Assembly (NCBI GenBank): GCA_022117465.1
Contig: JAHCGZ010000003.1
Coordinates: 62,001 to 126,000 of the forward strand
Reading direction: 5' to 3'
Origin: Candidatus Nitrosopumilus limneticus
GTDB taxonomy: Archaea; Thermoproteota; Nitrososphaeria; Nitrososphaerales; Nitrosopumilaceae
DNA length: 64,000 nt
Shown: positions 1 to 7,605 of the stretch, piece after piece
How positions within the stretch are numbered: position 1 is the stretch's first letter
Layout of the letters: each line of letters starts with the position of its first letter
Program-made: the position numbers and the translations under genes
The notes under the pieces: model-generated
Databases searched by the model: none
What the model was told of the DNA's origin: nothing
What the model saw: the letters and a program-made list of their open reading frames with translations, nothing else

Positions 1-589
1 CAACAGGTGTTGTAGGTTTTCTATATTTAATCAGAATTTTTTGTGTATCTTGTAATTGATGAATTCTTTTTTTACTTTTAGGATTATAAATTACAATTAC
101 AAAATCACCTTGTGCAGCTGATTCAACACGTTTTTGAATTATTTCCCATGGTACCATTAAATCACTCATACTAACAACAGCAAAATCAGTCATTAGAGGT
201 GAACCAATAATTGATGCACAAGAATTTAATGCAGATACGCCAGGAATAATTTCTACTTTAAGATCATCAGAAGGATCCCAACCGGTAGTAGCAAGTGTTT
301 CATAGATTAATCCAGCCATTCCATAAATTCCAGGATCTCCACTAGATACTAATGAAACAATTTTTCCTGATCTTGCAAGATCAATGCATTGATGAGCTCT
401 TTCAACTTCTTGTGTCATAGCATATCGATGAATAGTTTTACCAACAATTAGATCTTCAACTAAATTCACATAGGTTTCATAACCGACAATGGTATCACTT
501 TCAGTAATTACTTCTTTCGCTCGAAACGTCATATGATCATGATTTCCAGGACCAACACCAACAATGTAGAGCTTACCAGTCAATTTCAT
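1..589 (-). CDS. cobJ: Precorrin-3B C17-methyltransferase (CobJ/CbiH), 3' end cut by window
   Basis: The 196 visible residues begin at ATG 589 and run off the left edge. They carry tetrapyrrole methyltransferase hallmarks: the N-terminal SAM loop VGVGPGNHDHMT (about residues 10-21), SSGDPGIYGM (82-91), IIPGVSALNS (114-123) and VIYNPKSKKR near residue 167. The SSGDPGIYGMAG and YNPKSKKR pair is typical of CobJ/CbiH, which methylates C17 and contracts the ring in corrin synthesis. The rest of a cobalamin cluster probably lies further left. A second corrin methyltransferase (CbiE) is encoded 33 kb away at 33358-34074. The family call is firm; aerobic versus anaerobic naming is a convention here. 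Confidence 0.9.
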   Translation of the reverse strand, partial: MKLTGKLYIVGVGPGNHDHMTFRAKEVITESDTIVGYETYVNLVEDLIVGKTIHRYAMTQEVERAHQCIDLARSGKIVSLVSSGDPGIYGMAGLIYETLATTGWDPSDDLKVEIIPGVSALNSCASIIGSPLMTDFAVVSMSDLMVPWEIIQKRVESAAQGDFVIVIYNPKSKKRIHQLQDTQKILIKYRKPTTPV

Positions 590-693
590 AATAATTTTTT
601 TCTTAACTAATTTATCCGTTTAGTGAAATTTACATTGAAACCATGCAGTTTTTCAATAATTTTGACTAATTTTGTTATTTTAAATGATTTGTC

Positions 694-2097
694 TTAATTG
701 ATTTTATCTAATTCAAATGCATCATGTATCGCACGTACTGCTAAATCTGTATCAGAATTTTTTACTACAAATGCAAGATTAAGCTCAGATGAACCTTGAG
801 TAATCATAGATACATTCACTTTATTTTTTTCAATTGCTGCAAAAACTTTTGATGCAACACCAATTGTACCTCTCATTCCAGAACCAATTAATGCTATGAT
901 AGATACGTCGGTAGTAACTTGTAATTCTTTAATCATTTTACCTAAAAGTTCTATCTCCAATACATTAACAGCTTTATGAAGATCGGTATTTTTTATTACA
1001 ATAGTAATACTTGACTCAGAAGGATTTTGAGAAATCATCATTACATTAATTTCAGCTTTTGCTAAAGTAGTAAAAATTTTAGCTGCTGTTCCAGGTGTTC
1101 CAATCATACTGCCACCGATTATATCTATTAATCCGTTATTACGAATACTACTTACACATTTTACAGTATTTTTTACGGAGTCTGAAGGTGAGGATGTAAC
1201 TAAAGTTCCCTCAATACTGGGGGTGGCAGAGTTTCTTATTTTCATTGGTATTTTTTTAGCCAATAAAGGTTCGAATGTTCTTGGATGAATTTGTTTAGCA
1301 CCAAACAAAGCCATCTCAATTGCTTCAATGTAAGACACTTCTTTGAGTAACTTTGCATTTTTAACAATTTTTGGATCTGCTGTCATGAGTCCGTCAACAT
1401 CACTCATTAACCAAATTTCATCTGCTTTAATACAAGATCCAATTATTGTTGCTGAGTAGTCAGAACCACCTCTACCAAAGGTTGTTGTATGCCCATACTG
1501 ATCAGCACCTGAAAATCCACCCACTACTGGAATAATTTTTTTAGAAAATAATGTATCAATATTTTTTGATACTCTTAATCTGGTTGTATCCATTAATGGT
1601 TGCGATTTACTAAAATTGGAATCAGTTACAATTCCTAGTTCTTTTCCAGTTAAAGGAATTGATTTTTTTGTTAAATCATTAATTGCTGCTGCAACGATTT
1701 TTACAGATATTCTTTCTCCAAATGAAATTAAATAATCCATTGATCTTGGTGTAACTTCGCCTAATAAGACTAAACCATCTATAAGTGCAAGAAGTTCTGT
1801 AAAATCATCATCTAGTTTCAATAATAATTTTTTTTGAATATCAGTTTTTTTGATTGTTTGTTTTGCTAATTGTTTATGTCTGTTGGTAATTTTGGATGCA
1901 AGTTGTTCTGCTTTAGATTTATTTTCTTTTTTAATCGATTCAGATATTTCAATTAGATCATCAGTTGTACTACTTGTTGCAGAACAAACTAATACAATTT
2001 CATGTTTTTTAGATAATGTTGCAACATGTTTAGCTACTTCTTGAATATCTTTTGCACTGGAAATTGAGGTTCCACCATACTTTAAAACAAGTTTCAA
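694..2097 (-). CDS. lysC: Aspartate kinase
   Basis: The product has 467 residues, full length for the family. It phosphorylates aspartate, the first step toward lysine, threonine and methionine. The N-terminus has KYGGTSI (the KFGGTS nucleotide and aspartate-binding motif). GRGGSDYSA and LMSDVDGLMTADP lie in the amino acid kinase fold. Two ACT domains follow from about residue 325, with IDIIGGSMIGTPGTAAKIF and IALIGSGMRGTIG, so allosteric feedback by an end product is expected from family knowledge. thrB of the same pathway lies at 57882-58808, not in an operon with this gene. PCNA lies just upstream on the same strand. Confidence 0.95.
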   Translation of the reverse strand: MKLVLKYGGTSISSAKDIQEVAKHVATLSKKHEIVLVCSATSSTTDDLIEISESIKKENKSKAEQLASKITNRHKQLAKQTIKKTDIQKKLLLKLDDDFTELLALIDGLVLLGEVTPRSMDYLISFGERISVKIVAAAINDLTKKSIPLTGKELGIVTDSNFSKSQPLMDTTRLRVSKNIDTLFSKKIIPVVGGFSGADQYGHTTTFGRGGSDYSATIIGSCIKADEIWLMSDVDGLMTADPKIVKNAKLLKEVSYIEAIEMALFGAKQIHPRTFEPLLAKKIPMKIRNSATPSIEGTLVTSSPSDSVKNTVKCVSSIRNNGLIDIIGGSMIGTPGTAAKIFTTLAKAEINVMMISQNPSESSITIVIKNTDLHKAVNVLEIELLGKMIKELQVTTDVSIIALIGSGMRGTIGVASKVFAAIEKNKVNVSMITQGSSELNLAFVVKNSDTDLAVRAIHDAFELDKIN

Positions 2098-2132
2098 TTC
2101 AAAGTATCTGAATTATCCAATCTTTAAATGCT

Positions 2133-2879
2133 TTAACTTTCCACGCGTGGAGCAAGATAAAAGTGAATTCTACCTATATTGGCAACTTTAAACTCAATTC
2201 TAAGTGGTTTTGCGCTTGAAAATTCACATGTGATAAATCCTGCATTGCTACCTACTGCTTTTACTACAGGATTAAGATATTCTAGGCTGTATGTACCTGT
2301 ACTGTCAGCTTTTGAAGAAATTTCTTCTATATCCTCTGCATCATTTTCTAGTTCAATTATTACTTCGCCAGAATCACCTTTTCCTGAAAAATTTCCTTTA
2401 GAATTGGATGTATTGATAGTTAAATAATCAGATACAACTTGTACGTCACCAAGAATTTTATCAAATTTTGACGAAGTTAGAATTATTTTTGAATCATAAG
2501 GAATTTTTGGTAATGGTGTATCAGTTGCAGAACTTTCAATAAGACGTATTTTGTATTTTTTATTTTTTCCAACTGTTACAAGTAACATATTTTCTTCAGA
2601 AATGCTAATTTCAATACTATCTTTTTTATCTGCACGTTTGATAAGTTTTGAAAATTCATCTATTCTAACTCCAAATTTAATATCACTGTCACATTCATAT
2701 TTTTCAAATGCTGAATTTGGCCAGGATATATCAATAAGAGCAACATGAGACGGATCCATTCCTCTAAAAGTAATTCCTTCAGCAGTTGCAACAAAAGTTG
2801 CTTCCTCAACTAATGTAGATATTGCAGAAATAATAGCTTTGAGATCATCTGATCCACTTGTTTTAGCTCCAAAAGTCAA
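2133..2879 (-). CDS. pcn: DNA polymerase sliding clamp (PCNA)
   Basis: The 248-residue product is the usual length for archaeal PCNA, which forms a ring that tethers polymerase D/B, ligase and FEN1 to DNA. Recognisable segments are TAEGITFRGMDPSHVALID (about 33-51), the interdomain region with LPKIPYDSK, and the C-terminal LRIEFKVANIGRIHFYLAP. It sits directly downstream of tfs and rpoL on the same strand (35 bp after tfs), so the three may be co-transcribed. It is one of several replication genes in the window (GINS, PolD, Orc1). Confidence 0.96.
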   Translation of the reverse strand: MTFGAKTSGSDDLKAIISAISTLVEEATFVATAEGITFRGMDPSHVALIDISWPNSAFEKYECDSDIKFGVRIDEFSKLIKRADKKDSIEISISEENMLLVTVGKNKKYKIRLIESSATDTPLPKIPYDSKIILTSSKFDKILGDVQVVSDYLTINTSNSKGNFSGKGDSGEVIIELENDAEDIEEISSKADSTGTYSLEYLNPVVKAVGSNAGFITCEFSSAKPLRIEFKVANIGRIHFYLAPRVES

Positions 2880-2913
2880 TTTAATTTTCTTGACTATAAG
2901 TTCCAGTTAAACC

Positions 2914-3231
2914 TTATGCGTAATCACGCCATGTGTATTTACATTTTTGACAACGATAAAATCTAGTTGTTGGTTCATCAGCACTTCTAGTTTGAAACAT
3001 CCAAGCTATTGCTTGATCATGACCACATTTTTCACAATCAATCTTTATTGTAGGATTAGTATCTTCGCCTTCATTCCCTTCAAAAGCAAGAAGTGAAAAA
3101 TCAGGTTCTTCTTCAGCAATAATTTTTTTTTTTTGTGTTATTTTTTGTCCTTCAGCGTATCCACATTTGGAACATTCAAGGCCAGAATCACCATTTTTTA
3201 GTTTAAGCTCACATTTGGGGCAAAATTTCAA
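2914..3231 (-). CDS. tfs: Transcription factor S (TFS, TFIIS/RPB9-like)
   Basis: The 105-residue product has two zinc ribbons. The N-terminal one uses CPKC (residues 4-7) and CSKCGY. The C-terminal one uses CEKCGH and CQKCKYTW and contains RSADEP, the acidic pair that inserts into the RNA polymerase active site to stimulate transcript cleavage in TFIIS. Family knowledge makes it a cleavage factor rescuing arrested polymerase. It follows rpoL by 6 bp, so the two RNA-polymerase-related genes probably form one transcript. Confidence 0.95.
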   Translation of the reverse strand: MKFCPKCELKLKNGDSGLECSKCGYAEGQKITQKKKIIAEEEPDFSLLAFEGNEGEDTNPTIKIDCEKCGHDQAIAWMFQTRSADEPTTRFYRCQKCKYTWRDYA

Positions 3232-3237
3232 TCTAAT

Positions 3238-3510
3238 TTACCTTAATTTTGAATTAAATAATTCTTTAAATCCAGCAGCCATTTTTATGGCAGATTCAGC
3301 TGATTTTTTAATTTCAACCAATGGTTTTGTACTAGAATTAATTTTCATCCAACACTCATTTGTTAATGGATGTTTAATGATTACACCTGCAAAATCAACA
3401 GTTGAAGCCTTTAGAAGTTCGTGCTGAATAATGTATAATATTCCAATATCAGTTTCTGTAATAGAAATACTGATTTCTTTGGCTTCTGAACTGATTAATT
3501 GTGCATTCAT
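3238..3510 (-). CDS. rpoL: DNA-directed RNA polymerase subunit L
   Basis: The 90-residue product matches archaeal Rpo11/RpoL (eukaryotic RPB11/RPAC19) in size and in the segment ADIGILYIIQHELLKA-like helix followed by AGVIIKHPLTNECWMKI. RpoL dimerises with RpoD in the polymerase assembly platform. ATG start at 3510; the divergent gene at 3558 begins only 47 bp away, so the promoters of the two must overlap. Confidence rests on the D/L dimerisation fold signature and on the neighbouring tfs. Confidence 0.88.
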   Translation of the reverse strand: MNAQLISSEAKEISISITETDIGILYIIQHELLKASTVDFAGVIIKHPLTNECWMKINSSTKPLVEIKKSAESAIKMAAGFKELFNSKLR

Positions 3511-3557
3511 GTATTCAGAAAAAGCACTTATTGCGGATATAAATCATATGAACAGGA

Positions 3558-4094
3558 TTGGCAGAAAGCAAAATATCACAAATTACACTCGTAAAATCTA
3601 AAGAAGAGTATTCATCTGATGAAAATATTGAGATAAATGTACAATTTTCTATTGAAGGAGATCTTAGAAATGCATTCAATGAAGCAAATTGGACTAAAGC
3701 ATACAATAAGAATGATGTTTCAATGAAACTAAAATATGGTATAAAATTGACTTCTGGAGGGTTCAGAAAGAAAGAATTAGGAAAAACAATCGATTCATAT
3801 CGAAAAGCTGCAATTTTTTGGACAAGAAATCCAAAATTAGTTAATCCAATGAAAGATAGAAGAATCTGGGTTCAAATAGCAAAAAACTTTGAACCATTCA
3901 TCAGACTTTCTGAAGAAGAAGTTAGAGAAGAATTTTTAGACTTTAATGAAAAGTTTGTATTCAAAGCATCTGATTTAGGAAAAGGTAAACACAAGATAGG
4001 AGCTGAAGTATTTTCATCATGGCAAAAACATGATTATACTGAACCAGGGAATATCAAAAATAATTCTAATGAAATAGAAATAACAATCAATTAG
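3558..4094 (+). CDS. Conserved hypothetical protein
   Basis: The 178-residue product starts at TTG 3558; the nearby ATG at 3548 is out of frame. No signal peptide, membrane span or catalytic motif is visible. The first 40 residues alternate like beta strands (ISQITLVKSKEEY, NIEINVQFS) and a similar strand-rich segment ends the protein (KHKIGAEVFSSW, NEIEITIN), suggesting a beta-sandwich; the middle is basic and aromatic. I do not recognise the family. It is divergent from rpoL and followed by two tiny paralogous genes on the same strand. Confidence 0.7.
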   Translation: MAESKISQITLVKSKEEYSSDENIEINVQFSIEGDLRNAFNEANWTKAYNKNDVSMKLKYGIKLTSGGFRKKELGKTIDSYRKAAIFWTRNPKLVNPMKDRRIWVQIAKNFEPFIRLSEEEVREEFLDFNEKFVFKASDLGKGKHKIGAEVFSSWQKHDYTEPGNIKNNSNEIEITIN

Positions 4095-4124
4095 GATATA
4101 AGGAACTTTTTTTATGAATTAGCA

Positions 4125-4277
4125 ATGGCAAAATATGACGGTCTATTAGGACAACCAATTCTTGAAGTCGAAGAACCAGATAAAGAAGGTGGAATTACAT
4201 TCATCTTTAAAGATAACAGATTTATGTTTATCAAACCAGTTGATGGAAAAATTGAGACCATTTCAATTCCAGAATAG
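4125..4277 (+). CDS. Small protein (50 aa), first of a tandem paralogous pair
   Basis: ATG 4125 opens a 50-codon frame ending TAG 4277. The product starts MAKYDGLLGQPILEVEEPD and contains KEGGITFIFKDN followed by KPVDGKIET. The next gene at 4288 encodes a protein with the same plan (GKYD, ELVKVEDP, EGGLTLHFQEN, NVDGKL). Two adjacent frames coding similar peptides without stop codons are strong evidence that both are real. The pattern suggests a small beta-rich domain; function unknown. Confidence 0.72.
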   Translation: MAKYDGLLGQPILEVEEPDKEGGITFIFKDNRFMFIKPVDGKIETISIPE

Positions 4278-4287
4278 GTGATTATGA

Positions 4288-4434
4288 ATGGGAAAATATG
4301 ATGAAATTAAAATGTTAGAATTAGTAAAAGTTGAAGATCCTAATACTGAAGGTGGATTAACTTTACACTTTCAAGAAAATAAGACGTTAAAAATTAAAAA
4401 TGTTGATGGAAAATTAGTTTCAGAATTTCTATAA
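4288..4434 (+). CDS. Small protein (48 aa), second of a tandem paralogous pair
   Basis: ATG 4288 opens a 48-codon frame ending TAA 4434, 10 bp after the first copy. It shares with that copy the order GKYD, a hydrophobic-acidic strand (LELVKVEDP against ILEVEEPD), EGG(L/I)T and VDGK. The pair looks like a tandem duplication that has since diverged. The stop codon abuts the stop of the convergent phosphatase gene (4435) with no gap. Function unknown. Confidence 0.72.
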   Translation: MGKYDEIKMLELVKVEDPNTEGGLTLHFQENKTLKIKNVDGKLVSEFL

Positions 4435-4941
4435 TTAATTTCTTACATGTTTTTCATAATAACTTATTGCTAATTCTTGCACATCAGATTGAATAGATCC
4501 TGGTCTTTCATCTCTAATTTTTTTAATTGCTTGGACAGCTGAAAATTTTTCATATTTAATAAAATAACATGCAAGTATTGTTCCAGCTCTACCCAATCCA
4601 GCAGCACAATGAACCATAACTGACTGATTATTTTGAATTTGATTTTTAATAAATTCAACTGCAGAATCAATTCCTTCCATATCAGGAGCATGAAAATCAG
4701 CTGTTGGAACATGTAAGTAATCAATTTTATTAGTCCATTCAGCAGGTAAAGCATCTTCAGTCATAGTGACAATAGATTTTATTCCTTGATTTAGTAACCA
4801 CTCAAATTCATCTAGAGATGTAGGAATTCCTGAACCAGCTAATTTATTTTCAATTAACCAAGAAAAATTAGTAGGTTTTTTTGTAATTTTACCATGAACT
4901 TTTCTCCAAATATTACCAGGTTTACTCATCTTATGATTCAA
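4435..4941 (-). CDS. Dual-specificity / tyrosine-type protein phosphatase
   Basis: The 168-residue product carries the Cys-based phosphatase signature HCAAGLGRAGT, with nucleophile Cys and P-loop Arg, near residue 113. An upstream Asp in TADFHAPD is a candidate general acid. The N-terminal NFSWLIENKLAGSGIP matches the archaeal/eukaryotic DUSP23-like family. A second in-frame ATG at codon 5 could be the true start. Family knowledge predicts dephosphorylation of protein Tyr/Ser/Thr; the substrate is unknown. A small kinase is at 14660-15421, but nothing links the two. Confidence 0.88.
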   Translation of the reverse strand: MNHKMSKPGNIWRKVHGKITKKPTNFSWLIENKLAGSGIPTSLDEFEWLLNQGIKSIVTMTEDALPAEWTNKIDYLHVPTADFHAPDMEGIDSAVEFIKNQIQNNQSVMVHCAAGLGRAGTILACYFIKYEKFSAVQAIKKIRDERPGSIQSDVQELAISYYEKHVRN

Positions 4942-5074
4942 TAAAATTTACTATGTTTTTAGCATTACGAAAAATATTAAAAATATTAGAATTGAAACTT
5001 AAATTAAAAATCAAAGTGAAATAGTTTTTTTATAATTATGAAAAGTTAAATAGTGTTTGATTAAAAATAAACCT

Positions 5075-5326
5075 GTGCCTACGGCTTTTGTATTGTTAAA
5101 TTCAGATTTAGGTACAGATGTGTCAATTATTGCTGAAATAAAACAAATTCTTACTAAGGAAAATGTAAAGTATGAAGTAAGAGGAGTTTATGGAGTTTAT
5201 GACATAGTTTTAAAAATATCAACTGATGATGCTGAAAAATTACGAACAATAATTACAAATAAAATTAGGGGAATTAGCAAAGTTCATTCAACATTAACCA
5301 TGATGGTAATCGAAGAACAAGAATAA
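5075..5326 (+). CDS. Lrp/AsnC-type ligand-binding (RAM) domain protein, no DNA-binding domain
   Basis: The product is only the effector domain of Lrp/AsnC regulators: a beta-alpha-beta-beta-alpha-beta pattern with DVSIIAEIKQIL, YEVRGVYGVYDIVLKI and IRGISKVHSTLTMMVI. The helix-turn-helix is absent. Such stand-alone RAM proteins are common in Nitrososphaerota and may bind amino acids or pair with full-length Lrp proteins. I chose GTG 5075 (giving MPTAFVLL); TTG 5057 would add six residues and is closer to the TATA-like run at 5028-5037. Confidence 0.85.
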   Translation: MPTAFVLLNSDLGTDVSIIAEIKQILTKENVKYEVRGVYGVYDIVLKISTDDAEKLRTIITNKIRGISKVHSTLTMMVIEEQE

Positions 5327-6478
5327 CTATAATTTTTTAATTTCGTCAATTACTTGTAGCATATCTAATTCAGTATTAAAAAAATGAGGAGATACACGAA
5401 TAATCTTTTTTTCCATTATTTCTCGTACAGCCAAAATAATATTATGTTTTTCAAATTTATCCACAATTTTTTGTGAGTCAAAACCTTTAATGTTAAATGA
5501 TACTATACTAGTTCGTTCATTTGGATCCTTTGGTCCATACAAAATAATATTAGGTATTTTTTCTAATTCTTCTCTAAAAAGATTAGATAAATATTGATTT
5601 TTTTTACGAATATTTTTCATACCAAAATTTAATAAATATTTTACAGAAGATTCTAATCCTACAATTCCAACATAATTTCTAAAACCAGTTTGAAATTTAT
5701 CTGGTAAATCTTTAAAAATTAAATTATTATCACTTTGAATAATTGCAGATTCACCACCAATTGTTTTAGGCTCTAATAATTCACTTGATTCTTTTTTACA
5801 ATAAAATAAACCAGTCCCCATCGGTCCACAGAGCCATTTAGAGCCATTAAATGACATGAAATTACATTTTAATTTAGAAACATCATGTTCACCAATACAA
5901 CCAATTGTTTGTGCACTATCAATAAAAAATGGAATTTTATTATTAAGAACTTTAGAAATTTTTTCTATTGGTAAAATAGCGCCAGTATTATACAGAGCAT
6001 GACTTATAGCTACTAATTTTGTATTGTTGTCGATCTTTGATTCTAAATCTTCTAATTCAAAAAATCCATTAGCATCTATGGAAAGATTTCTAACTGAAAG
6101 TTTATTTTGCAATTTTATCCATGGATAAAAATTTGAATGGTGTTCATGAGACATTCCACGAATTATAATATTTGATGAATTACTATAAGAAAGCCCATTT
6201 GCCACAATGTTGATTCCATCAGTAGTACTTTGAGTCAAAATTACTTCTTCTGGCTTACAACAAATAATTTTTGCAATAATTTTTCTTATATTTTTTAATT
6301 TTTCAGCAACAAATAATTCTGAATCTTTAGAGTCAGGTCCAAGTGAGTTATATGAAATTAAAAAATCCTTCATTGAATCAATGCTTTGAGAAGGCATTAA
6401 AGATACAGATGCATTATTAAGATAAACTTTGTTTGAGGGGGGGAAATCATCAGAAATATCTTTTGATATTAAATTCAT
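5327..6478 (-). CDS. Class V aminotransferase / cysteine desulfurase-like protein
   Basis: The 383-residue PLP enzyme is full length. The N-terminus reads VYLNNASVSLMP (the YLNNAA-like motif). TQSTTDGINIVANGL binds the cofactor phosphate, HEHHSNFYPW follows, and FNGSKWLCGPMGTG holds the PLP lysine. The family includes SufS/IscS-type cysteine desulfurases and related lyases. I see no clear catalytic cysteine loop of the IscS type, so sulfur donation is only a possibility. The ferredoxin gene 700 bp away would fit an iron-sulfur link, but this is inference. Confidence 0.85.
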   Translation of the reverse strand: MNLISKDISDDFPPSNKVYLNNASVSLMPSQSIDSMKDFLISYNSLGPDSKDSELFVAEKLKNIRKIIAKIICCKPEEVILTQSTTDGINIVANGLSYSNSSNIIIRGMSHEHHSNFYPWIKLQNKLSVRNLSIDANGFFELEDLESKIDNNTKLVAISHALYNTGAILPIEKISKVLNNKIPFFIDSAQTIGCIGEHDVSKLKCNFMSFNGSKWLCGPMGTGLFYCKKESSELLEPKTIGGESAIIQSDNNLIFKDLPDKFQTGFRNYVGIVGLESSVKYLLNFGMKNIRKKNQYLSNLFREELEKIPNIILYGPKDPNERTSIVSFNIKGFDSQKIVDKFEKHNIILAVREIMEKKIIRVSPHFFNTELDMLQVIDEIKKL

Positions 6479-6504
6479 TATTATATCTGTAAAATCCTAC
6501 TTTA

Positions 6505-7089
6505 GTGTTGGATAAAAATCCTGAGATAATTTTAGACGATAATTTAGAAAATATCTATAATGAATTTAAAAAAAATGTTCCTAGTTTAATATTATGTTCA
6601 AATTCGTTTGATAAAATAGAATTTTTAAATAAATTAATAATTTCTGTAGAAGATCCAATTATTTTTGTAGATATGGATTTGCTATATTCAGGGTATATTG
6701 AATCCAAGATGATTCAAAAAAAAGAAAATTTAGTAATTTTTCAACCAAATAAACTAAATTGGCAACAAAAATTATTAGAAATAATTTCAAAAATATCAAA
6801 AAATCAATTTTTAATTATAATTGATTCATTTAATGGAATTTATAATTTATTTGATGATTTAGAATCTACTAGATTTGTTAATTCATGTATTATGTTACTT
6901 TCGTCATTAGGAAAACAAGCAAATTCTACAATTTTGATCACAGTTATGGCTAGAAAAAAAGAAAATAGTGAATGGATTTTGTCACCAGGTGGAAAACAAA
7001 TAATGCAATCAGGTAAAACAGGAATTTATTTTCTCAAAAAAAATCAAAGTGAATTAGTAATTAGTTCCATAGATCAAAAATTGAATTAA
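6505..7089 (+). CDS. RecA/KaiC-like domain protein lacking a Walker A motif
   Basis: The 194-residue product starts at GTG 6505, divergent from the aminotransferase. PIIFVDMDLLYSGY and FLIIIDSFNGIYNLF (residues 102-116) resemble the beta strands and Walker B of RecA-superfamily ATPases. Later ANSTILITVMARKK and a strand-rich tail also fit the fold. The expected P-loop is replaced by LCSNSFDKIEFL (residues 30-41) with no GxxxxGK(T/S), so ATP hydrolysis is unlikely. It could be a degenerate RadB-like or KaiC-like regulator. The family call is by pattern only. Confidence 0.6.
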   Translation: MLDKNPEIILDDNLENIYNEFKKNVPSLILCSNSFDKIEFLNKLIISVEDPIIFVDMDLLYSGYIESKMIQKKENLVIFQPNKLNWQQKLLEIISKISKNQFLIIIDSFNGIYNLFDDLESTRFVNSCIMLLSSLGKQANSTILITVMARKKENSEWILSPGGKQIMQSGKTGIYFLKKNQSELVISSIDQKLN

Positions 7090-7110
7090 AACTCTTATCG
7101 ATCTAAATAT

Positions 7111-7143
7111 AAACGCCGTTATAATATTTGAAACGCCGTTATA
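7111..7143. promoter_or_regulatory. Two palindromic repeats upstream of the ferredoxin gene
   Basis: AAACGCCGTTATA occurs at 7111-7123 and again, identical, at 7131-7143. Each contains the odd-centred palindrome AACG-C-CGTT. The repeat spacing is exactly 20 bp, about two helical turns, so dimers would bind the same DNA face. They lie just upstream of a TATA-like element (AATTATATT around 7162-7170) that is about 31 bp before ATG 7198. This arrangement fits an activator site. The repeats are GC-rich for this AT-rich spacer. Confidence 0.6.
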
Positions 7144-7197
7144 GCAGTAGAAATTTAGGGAAATTATATTAATGTCAAATTACGAATTCAGTTTGTT

Positions 7198-7497
7198 ATG
7201 CCAGTAGGAATAATTCCAGACATCAGCGAACAAATGTGTATCGGATGCGCACTATGTGTCGAAATCTGTACAACACTTGGTCCAGATGTCCTTAGAGTAA
7301 AACCTGTTGAAGGCTGGAAAAGAGGTAAAGCATTTGTTTTCTACCCAGAAAGATGTATTTCTGATGGTGCATGCATAGGTGTATGCCCAACAAAAGCAAT
7401 CTTTTGGATGAGACCAATGGACTTTACAGTTGGACAACCAGTTCCACTCTACAAAAACTCAGTCTTCGTAAAAGGTTGGACTGAATTAATCGATTAG
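7198..7497 (+). CDS. Ferredoxin with two iron-sulfur cluster motifs
   Basis: The 99-residue product has a first cysteine set CIGCALCVEIC (residues 13-23) and a second CISDGACIGVCPTKAI. In the second, the CxxC spacing is altered to CISDGAC, while C-P-T-K-A-I is the classic cluster-binding end. It should be a soluble low-potential electron carrier. Codon use is richer in C and G than in the neighbours, suggesting high expression. It is monocistronic, preceded by the repeats at 7111-7143 and followed by a T-rich stretch (from about 7513) that could terminate transcription. Confidence 0.92.
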   Translation: MPVGIIPDISEQMCIGCALCVEICTTLGPDVLRVKPVEGWKRGKAFVFYPERCISDGACIGVCPTKAIFWMRPMDFTVGQPVPLYKNSVFVKGWTELID

Positions 7498-7605
7498 ATT
7501 AGTTCAAACAATTTTTAATTTCTTTTTCTTATTTAATTTTTTATCTTGATACATTTCAAGATATCAAAAGAAATCTAACTAATTTTTAGAAAATCCAAAT
7601 ATTGA

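Noticed and set aside
7111-7143. CRISPR-like repeat
   Set aside because: There are only two short copies with a 7-bp spacer and no cas genes in the window.
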